From Acidaminococcus fermentans (GTDB lineage Bacteria > Bacillota_C > Negativicutes > Acidaminococcales > Acidaminococcaceae): DNA of 9,047 nt. Within the stretch, counting starts at the first letter, position 1. Every line of letters begins with the position of its first letter. A program made the translations under genes and the position numbers. Location: assembly GCA_004555735.1 (NCBI GenBank), contig SFHH01000077.1:1-9047 (forward strand), in the 5' to 3' direction. This document shows, in pieces, positions 4,959 to 9,047 of the stretch. The notes beneath the pieces are model-generated. The model saw only the letters and a list, made by a program, of their open reading frames with translations. It ran no database searches and was not told where the DNA came from.

Positions 4959-5732
4959 TCAGTGCCGTGCCGCCTGGAACATCACGATTCCCCCGGCCAC
5001 GGCCACGTTCAGGCTTTCAGCCTGGCCGGCCATGGGGATCTTCACCTTCTGGTCCGCTGCCTGGAGGATCTCCGGGGACACCCCTTCTGCCTCGCTGCCC
5101 AGTACCAGGGCCGTCTTTTCCGGCCACCGGAGCTTGGTCACGTCTTCTGCCCCTTCCAGGGCCGTGGCCCACAGGGCGTATCCATGCTGCCGGCACCAGT
5201 CTTCCAGTTCTCCGGCCTTGACGCCCGTGAACACCGGCAAATGGAACAGGGATCCCATGGTGGACCGGACCACTTTGGGATTGTACAGGTCGGCCGTATC
5301 TTCCAGCAGCACCACCCCGGCAGCTCCCAGAGCATCCGCGGTACGGATCAGGGTCCCCAGGTTCCCCGGGTCCCGGATCTGGTCCAGCACCAGCAGCAGC
5401 CCCTGCCTCGGGGCATAAGCGGCCAGTTCTTCCCGGCGGATTTCCACCAAGGCCGCCACACTTTGGGGATCTTCCGTGGCCGTGATCTTCTGGAGCACCG
5501 GCAGGGGCACTTCATACCAGGGGAAGGAACTGGTTTCCGCCTCCTGCTCCCAGCCTTCCGGCAGCCGGGTGAAAAAGAGGTTCCGGATCGTCCAGCCGGA
5601 CGCCAGGGCTTCCTCCACCGCCCGTTTCCCTTCCAGCAGGAACAAGCCTTCCTTCTGCCGGTATTTTTTCATCTTCAGGGAAGCCGCCCGCTTCACCAGG
5701 TCATTTTTCAAGGAAGTAAGGGTTGTGATCAT
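4959..5732 (-). CDS. SpoU/TrmH-family RNA 2'-O-ribose methyltransferase
   Basis: SPOUT-class methyltransferase of 257 residues, predicted to transfer a methyl group from S-adenosylmethionine to a ribose 2'-OH in rRNA or tRNA. Residues 1-100 resemble the SpoU substrate-binding domain, with KYRQKEGLFLLEGKRAVEEAL at 23-43. The catalytic domain has all three family motifs: motif 1 DPGNLGTLIRTADALGA (121-137, with Asn124 and the catalytic-type Arg130), motif 2 VLGSEAEGVS (210-219) and motif 3 ESLNVAVAGGI (239-249). These form the knotted SAM site in known members. Target nucleotide cannot be assigned; similar proteins are annotated as 23S rRNA methyltransferases. The ATG overlaps the ktrA stop as ATGA, with GGAGG upstream, so translation is probably coupled. 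It is the last gene of the four-gene unit. Confidence 0.9.
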   Translation of the reverse strand: MITTLTSLKNDLVKRAASLKMKKYRQKEGLFLLEGKRAVEEALASGWTIRNLFFTRLPEGWEQEAETSSFPWYEVPLPVLQKITATEDPQSVAALVEIRREELAAYAPRQGLLLVLDQIRDPGNLGTLIRTADALGAAGVVLLEDTADLYNPKVVRSTMGSLFHLPVFTGVKAGELEDWCRQHGYALWATALEGAEDVTKLRWPEKTALVLGSEAEGVSPEILQAADQKVKIPMAGQAESLNVAVAGGIVMFQAARH

Positions 5733-6388
5733 ATGCCGTCCTCCAGGGCTTCCACGCTTTTCCGGCTGCCGATGACCACCAGCAGATCCCCTTCCTGGAG
5801 GGGCTTGGTGGGTTCCAGGGTCATTTCTGTGGAGCCGTCCTTATGCTTCACCGCCACCACGTTCACCTGGTATTTCCGCCGCACATTCAGTTCCGCCAGG
5901 CTTTTCCCGGCCATGCTTTTATTCAGGTTCACTTCCATGAGGCAGATGTTGTCGGACAGTTCTACGAAATCCAGGATATTGGTGTAGGCCAGATTGTGGC
6001 CCACCCGGCGACCCATATCCCGTTCCGGATAGATGATCTTGGTTGCCCCCAGCTTCTGCAGCATCTTCCCGTGGATGGGATTGGAAGCCTTGGCCACAAT
6101 GGTCTTCAGCCCGGCTTCCTTCAGCAGCATGGTGGCTAGCAGACTGGGTTCCAGATTGCCGATGGCCACGATCCCCACGTCGAAATTCCGGATGCCCAGG
6201 CTGTTCACGGTCTTTTCGTCGATCACGTCGCAGACCACCGCATGGGTCAGCTTGTCCGCCATGTTTTCCACCACATCTTCATTGTTGTCGATGCCCAGGA
6301 CCTCGTGGCCCAGTGCAGTGAGGGTTTCCGCCACACTGCTGCCGAACCGGCCCAGGCCCCAGACGATAAATTGCCGTTTGTCTTTCAT
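5729..6388 (-). CDS. ktrA: KtrA/TrkA-type K+ uptake regulatory subunit (RCK)
   Basis: Cytoplasmic RCK protein of 219 residues, the normal KtrA length. Known KtrA forms an octameric ring that gates the KtrB channel in response to ATP/ADP and, in some species, c-di-AMP. RCK_N at about 6-125 has a Rossmann start GLGRFG (11-16) and the acidic residue Asp34 at the end of the second strand. YPERDMGRRV (120-129) is a KtrA-like hinge motif. RCK_C (TrkA_C) covers about 140-215. The ATG is 16 bases after the ktrB stop. The only Shine-Dalgarno candidate (GGAG at 6402-6405) is 13 bases away and overlaps the ktrB stop, so reinitiation after ktrB may matter. Its own stop overlaps the methyltransferase start. 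Confidence 0.94.
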   Translation of the reverse strand: MKDKRQFIVWGLGRFGSSVAETLTALGHEVLGIDNNEDVVENMADKLTHAVVCDVIDEKTVNSLGIRNFDVGIVAIGNLEPSLLATMLLKEAGLKTIVAKASNPIHGKMLQKLGATKIIYPERDMGRRVGHNLAYTNILDFVELSDNICLMEVNLNKSMAGKSLAELNVRRKYQVNVVAVKHKDGSTEMTLEPTKPLQEGDLLVVIGSRKSVEALEDGI

Positions 6389-6404
6389 GATATACTGACA
6401 GCTC

Positions 6405-7733
6405 CTAACCGATGATGATATTTTCCTTGGGATAATGGATATGGCCTGTGGATTTCCGGGCTGTCAGGGCCAGGGCAAAGGTCATGAACCCCACCCGGCC
6501 CGCATACATGGACAGGATCAGGATGATCTTGCTGCCCGTGCAGATATGCTGGCTCAGCCCGGTGGACAGTCCCACCGTGGCATAGGCCGAGACCACTTCA
6601 AAAGCAGCCGCCAGGAAATTGGTGTCTTCCAGACAGGTAAGGATCAGGGTAGCAAACACCACCCACAACAGGGACATGCTGGCAATGGCGAAAGCCTGGA
6701 ACATAGTTTCGTCCGTAATCCGCCGTCCGAAGATCTCACATTCGCTTTTGCCCCGAATGACCTGCCAGATATTCAGCAGCAGCAGGGAAAAGGTGGTAGT
6801 CTTGATCCCGCCCCCAGTGGATGCGGGAGAGGCACCGATGAACATGAGCAGGATGACGAAAATCATGGTGGGCACCCGCAGGCTGTTGATATCGATGGTA
6901 TTGAACCCGGCAGTACGGGGGCTCACCGCCTGCATGAAGCTGGCCCAAAAGGCATCTCCGGCGCTGAGGCTGTCTAAGGTACCCGGATTCTCTCTTTCCA
7001 GCAGGGCGATGACCGCTGTCCCCCCCACAACCAGTGCCGCCGTACTCACCAGCACGATCTTGCTGTGGAGCTTCAGATGCCGAAAATCCCGATGGGCCAT
7101 CACATCCCGGATCACCGCAAACCCCAGCCCTCCCAGGATGATCAGGAGGCAGATGCTCAGATTCACCACCGGATCTCCTACAAAGGCCGTCAGGCTCTGG
7201 TAATGGCCGAACAGGTCGAACCCGGCGTTGCAGAAGGCGGAGACCCCGTGCCAGTAGCCGTAATAAATGCCCCGGAGCCCGTACTGGGGATAGAACCGGA
7301 TGGCCAGGATGGTGCCGAACAGCCCCTCGATCACCGCGGTGTACTTGGCAATCCGCAGGCTCATCCGCACCACCCCATCCAGTTCATTCTGGTTGAGGGA
7401 AGCCTGGATGTTCAGCCGGGACTGGAGGTCGATCCGTTTCCGCATGATGACGGAGAAAAGGGTCGCAAACAGCACCAGGCCCAGGCCTCCCAGCTGGATG
7501 AGCGCGATGATCACCAGCTGGCCGAACAGAGAAAAATACGTCCCGGTATCCACCACCACAAGGCCCGTGACACAGGAGGCGGAGGTGGCGGTGAACAGAG
7601 CGTCCACAAAAGACAGGGACGAACCGTCCACACTGGCAAAAGGCAGCATCAGCAGCAAAGTTCCGGCCAGGATCAGCCCCACGAAAGTCAGGGCGATCAG
7701 CTGGGAAGGGGAAAAGCGTTTGATCTGGTTCAA
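6405..7733 (-). CDS. ktrB: KtrB/TrkH-family K+ channel subunit
   Basis: Integral membrane protein of 442 residues, the usual KtrB length, forming the K+ pathway gated by KtrA and usually Na+-dependent. Four MPM repeats are visible through their filter glycines: TSASCVTGL (50-58, Gly57), FCNAGF (167-172, Gly171), SPRTAGF (271-277, Gly276) and AYATVGLS (383-390, Gly388). The intramembrane gating loop appears as GASPASTGGGIKTTTF (300-315), and AGRVGFMT (411-418) carries the conserved late Arg. The start is TTG, with GGGAG 6-7 bases upstream; no upstream in-frame start fits better, since the previous gene stops 11 bases before. The ktrB-ktrA order and 16-base gap are as expected for a two-subunit Ktr system. 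Confidence 0.95.
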   Translation of the reverse strand: MNQIKRFSPSQLIALTFVGLILAGTLLLMLPFASVDGSSLSFVDALFTATSASCVTGLVVVDTGTYFSLFGQLVIIALIQLGGLGLVLFATLFSVIMRKRIDLQSRLNIQASLNQNELDGVVRMSLRIAKYTAVIEGLFGTILAIRFYPQYGLRGIYYGYWHGVSAFCNAGFDLFGHYQSLTAFVGDPVVNLSICLLIILGGLGFAVIRDVMAHRDFRHLKLHSKIVLVSTAALVVGGTAVIALLERENPGTLDSLSAGDAFWASFMQAVSPRTAGFNTIDINSLRVPTMIFVILLMFIGASPASTGGGIKTTTFSLLLLNIWQVIRGKSECEIFGRRITDETMFQAFAIASMSLLWVVFATLILTCLEDTNFLAAAFEVVSAYATVGLSTGLSQHICTGSKIILILSMYAGRVGFMTFALALTARKSTGHIHYPKENIIIG

Positions 7734-7744
7734 GATGGTCTCCC

Positions 7745-8758
7745 TTATTTCCGAATCATTTCAGGAGTGATTTCCTTCAGAGAAGCAGCACCGCACATTT
7801 CCATGGTGTCCGCCAGTTCCGCTCCCAGTTTGTCCGCCAGCAGCTTGGCGCCTTCCCGGCCGCCGCCGTACACCGCATTGACGAAAGGCCGGGCGATGAG
7901 CACTCCATCAGCGCCCATAGCCAGGGCCTTGAACACATCCACCCCGCTGCGGATACCTCCATCCACGAGGATCTTCAGGGTACCGCCCACCGCCTGGGCG
8001 ATTTCTTCCAGCACTTCCGCCGTTGCCGGACTCTGGTCCAGCACCCGTCCCCCGTGGTTGGACACCACGATAGCAGCCGCACCGGCTTCCCTTGCCTTCA
8101 ACGCTCCCTTGACGCTCATGATCCCTTTGATGATGAAGGGCAGGCCCGCATCTTTGATGATGGCCTTCATCTCTTCCACAGATTTGCTCCCCGCAGGAGG
8201 TACGAAGTTCTTCAGGAAGGGCAACCCGGCCGCATCTACGTCCATGGCCACGGCAAAGGCCCCGGATTTTTTCACCAGGTCCATCTTTTCCGCGATCATC
8301 TGGGCGTTCCAGGGCTTCACCGTGGGGACCCCCACCCCGCCGCAGGCTTTGATGGCGTCCGTGGCTCCCTGCATCACCATAGGATCCATTCCGTCCCCGG
8401 TGAAGGCCGCGATGCCGGCTTCGGCACAGCCGGGCACCAGTTCTGCATTGTAAGTCACATCATTGTATTTGTCACTGTAGTGCATGGCCACAGCCCCAAC
8501 TGGGCCGGCAAAGATTGGGTATTTGAAGGTGCGGCCGAACAATTCAATGGAGGTATCCACCGGCCGTTTCTCACAGAGGGTATCCATCACCACCCGGACT
8601 TCCTGCCATTTGGCATAGTTCCGGATGGCCGTATCCCCTACGCCCTTGGCGCCGGGCCCCGGAATGGTGTTCCGGCAGGCGACCCCGTTGCAGATCGGGC
8701 ATCCCTTGCATTTTCCCAGACACTTCCTGGCATTTTCCATGACTTCCTTGAAATCCAT
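7745..8758 (-). CDS. FMN-dependent alpha-hydroxy-acid dehydrogenase with N-terminal Cys cluster
   Basis: Protein of 337 residues of the TIM-barrel FMN family that includes glycolate oxidase, L-lactate dehydrogenase/oxidase and type 2 IPP isomerase. Family marks: the FMN lysine in FIIKGI (Lys211), catalytic-type SNHGGRVLDQ (His235, Arg238), and the FMN phosphate site LVDGGIRSG (264-272) with GADGVLIARPF (282-292). Residues 13-28 carry five cysteines (C13, C17, C20, C23, C28) in a pattern resembling a 4Fe-4S or zinc site, a trait of anaerobe homologues and absent from classic lactate oxidases. The ATG at 8758 is preferred over an in-frame GTG at 8767 because GGGGAG sits 8 bases before the ATG and overlaps the GTG. 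First gene of the operon with ktrBA; the substrate (lactate, 2-hydroxyglutarate or other) is not decidable from sequence. Confidence 0.88.
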   Translation of the reverse strand: MDFKEVMENARKCLGKCKGCPICNGVACRNTIPGPGAKGVGDTAIRNYAKWQEVRVVMDTLCEKRPVDTSIELFGRTFKYPIFAGPVGAVAMHYSDKYNDVTYNAELVPGCAEAGIAAFTGDGMDPMVMQGATDAIKACGGVGVPTVKPWNAQMIAEKMDLVKKSGAFAVAMDVDAAGLPFLKNFVPPAGSKSVEEMKAIIKDAGLPFIIKGIMSVKGALKAREAGAAAIVVSNHGGRVLDQSPATAEVLEEIAQAVGGTLKILVDGGIRSGVDVFKALAMGADGVLIARPFVNAVYGGGREGAKLLADKLGAELADTMEMCGAASLKEITPEMIRK

Positions 8759-8810
8759 ACCTGTCACTCCCCTGTGTATAAAGAGGCAAAGCCTCCTAGA
8801 TTCGGTTTCT

Positions 8811-8839
8811 ATTATACCACATCTTCTTCCCCTTGCACT
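8811..8839 (-). promoter_or_regulatory. Promoter of the hydroxy-acid dehydrogenase-ktrBA-methyltransferase operon
   Basis: The minus strand has a perfect TATAAT (8811-8816) preceded by TGG, an extended -10. The -35 position at 17 bp (8834-8839, AGTGCA) is a poor match, so the extended -10 probably compensates. The leader of about 45 bases includes a short GAGGC/GCCTC hairpin near 8783-8795. The -35 area is shared with the divergent promoter at 8833-8861. Confidence 0.68.
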
Positions 8840-8861
8840 TCCCCCGAAAATACGCTATAAT
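8833..8861 (+). promoter_or_regulatory. Divergent plus-strand promoter for the right-hand gene or leader RNA
   Basis: TTGCAC (8833-8838) and a perfect TATAAT (8856-8861) are separated by 17 bp, so transcription would start near 8868. The CCAATTGG palindrome at 8869-8876 falls at the predicted start and is a possible operator. The promoter reads into the attenuator leader and the truncated gene at 8996. Confidence 0.75.
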
Positions 8862-8882
8862 ACCCATACCAATTGGATAATC

Positions 8883-8913
8883 CCTTCCTGCGGATGGCAC
8901 AGGGGTAGGAAGG
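8883..8913 (+). promoter_or_regulatory. Leader hairpin that can mask a Shine-Dalgarno site
   Basis: CCTTCCT (8883-8889) pairs with AGGAAGG (8907-8913) to give a 7-bp stem, extendable by AT/AT past a bulged C, with a 17-base purine-rich loop. The 3' arm is itself a Shine-Dalgarno-like sequence just before an ATG at 8917. No known riboswitch consensus was recognised here; the leader upstream of the terminator is only about 50 bases. Confidence 0.5.
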
Positions 8914-8916
8914 ATC

Positions 8917-8991
8917 ATGAGGACCTGGCATTGTAAAAATGTCCGGTCCTCTTTTTTGGTATGCTGCCTGGCACATTTTACAACGAGGTGA
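8917..8991 (+). CDS. Possible 24-codon upstream ORF spanning the attenuator
   Basis: Starts at ATG 8917 with AGGAAGG immediately upstream (8907-8913), encodes 24 residues beginning MRTWHCKNVR and rich in Cys (three), and stops with TGA at 8989-8991, overlapping the GAGGTG Shine-Dalgarno of the next gene. The whole terminator hairpin lies inside it. No family is recognised. It may be a real leader peptide whose ribosome disrupts the terminator, or a chance frame; only the placement supports it. Confidence 0.3.
   Translation: MRTWHCKNVRSSFLVCCLAHFTTR
8919..8957 (+). terminator. Leader terminator (attenuator) before the right-hand gene
   Basis: GAGGACC (8919-8925) pairs perfectly with GGTCCTC (8945-8951). 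After a T/C mismatch a second helix GGCATT/AATGTC forms, with one G-U, and the loop is GTAAA. Six T follow at 8952-8957. It lies between promoter and coding start, so it should cut transcription short unless relieved. The promoter could also yield a small RNA of about 90 bases ending here. Confidence 0.88.
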
Positions 8992-8995
8992 TTCT

Positions 8996-9047
8996 ATGTC
9001 AAACGCAAGCAAAGTCTTTCAAGAATTATTCGCCGGTGTCATGGGCA
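8996..9047 (+). CDS. Start of an unidentified gene, truncated by the window edge
   Basis: ATG at 8996 follows GAGGTG with a 5-base spacing. Seventeen codons are visible (MSNASKVFQELFAGVMG), open to the window end. That is too little to assign a family. It is transcribed away from the other genes and sits behind a leader terminator, so its expression is probably conditional. Confidence 0.7.
   Translation, partial: MSNASKVFQELFAGVMG

Noticed and set aside
4962..5987. A 341-codon plus-strand frame opposite the methyltransferase and ktrA
   Set aside because: Low-complexity H/Q/G/F composition typical of antisense frames in this GC range; both opposite genes have complete motifs.
7065..8453. A 462-codon plus-strand frame opposite ktrB and the dehydrogenase
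   Set aside because: A compositional shadow crossing two well-supported minus-strand genes; no recognisable domain or start signal.
8862..8957. A known riboswitch (fluoride, preQ1, purine, ZTP, guanidine) in the plus-strand leader
   Set aside because: I compared remembered consensus motifs with the 50-base aptamer-sized segment and none matched; left as an unclassified attenuator.

Overview
The window looks like chromosomal DNA of a fairly GC-rich member of the Firmicutes. An Ile T-box leader, strong Shine-Dalgarno sites, GTG/TTG starts and a CsoR/CopZ copper pair fit Firmicutes. A secreted OmpH/Skp-type periplasmic chaperone implies an outer membrane. Together these suggest the Negativicutes (diderm Firmicutes such as the Acidaminococcaceae or Veillonellaceae). 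That placement is inference; no rRNA or marker comparison was possible.

Eight complete genes all lie on the minus strand, in four transcription units. Read in the direction of transcription they are: (1) 8758 to 4959, an FMN-dependent alpha-hydroxy-acid dehydrogenase with an N-terminal cysteine cluster, then ktrB and ktrA (Na+/K+ uptake channel and its RCK gate), then a SpoU/TrmH-family RNA 2'-O-methyltransferase, packed with gaps of 11 and 16 bases and one ATGA overlap; (2) ileS (4353 to 1549) behind a complete T-box leader with an ATC (Ile) specifier; (3) csoR and copZ (1247 to 713); (4) ompH (544 to 110), alone with its own promoter and terminator. At the right edge the plus strand begins a ninth gene, of which only 17 codons are visible. 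Its leader contains a hairpin, a short upstream ORF and a strong intrinsic terminator, so it is probably controlled by attenuation.

The most unusual content is between the genes. Two intergenic elements of about 200 bp (1320-1515 and 4691-4901) are homologous to each other in inverted orientation. Each is bounded by inverted arrays of a 7-bp unit (GTCTCGR), has a conserved core with two hairpins, and carries no transposase. Each is wedged between intrinsic-terminator hairpins. A third, minimal site with a variant heptad (GTCGCGR) abuts the copZ terminator at 670. So all three boundaries between the minus-strand operons carry this signature. It may be an undescribed interspersed repeat or non-autonomous element that targets terminators.

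Regulatory economy is striking. The -35 box of csoR lies in the 3' arm of the ileS terminator, the ileS promoter starts 4 bases after the preceding T-tract, and the divergent promoters at 8811-8861 share their -35 region. No rRNA, tRNA, CRISPR array or complete insertion sequence was seen.
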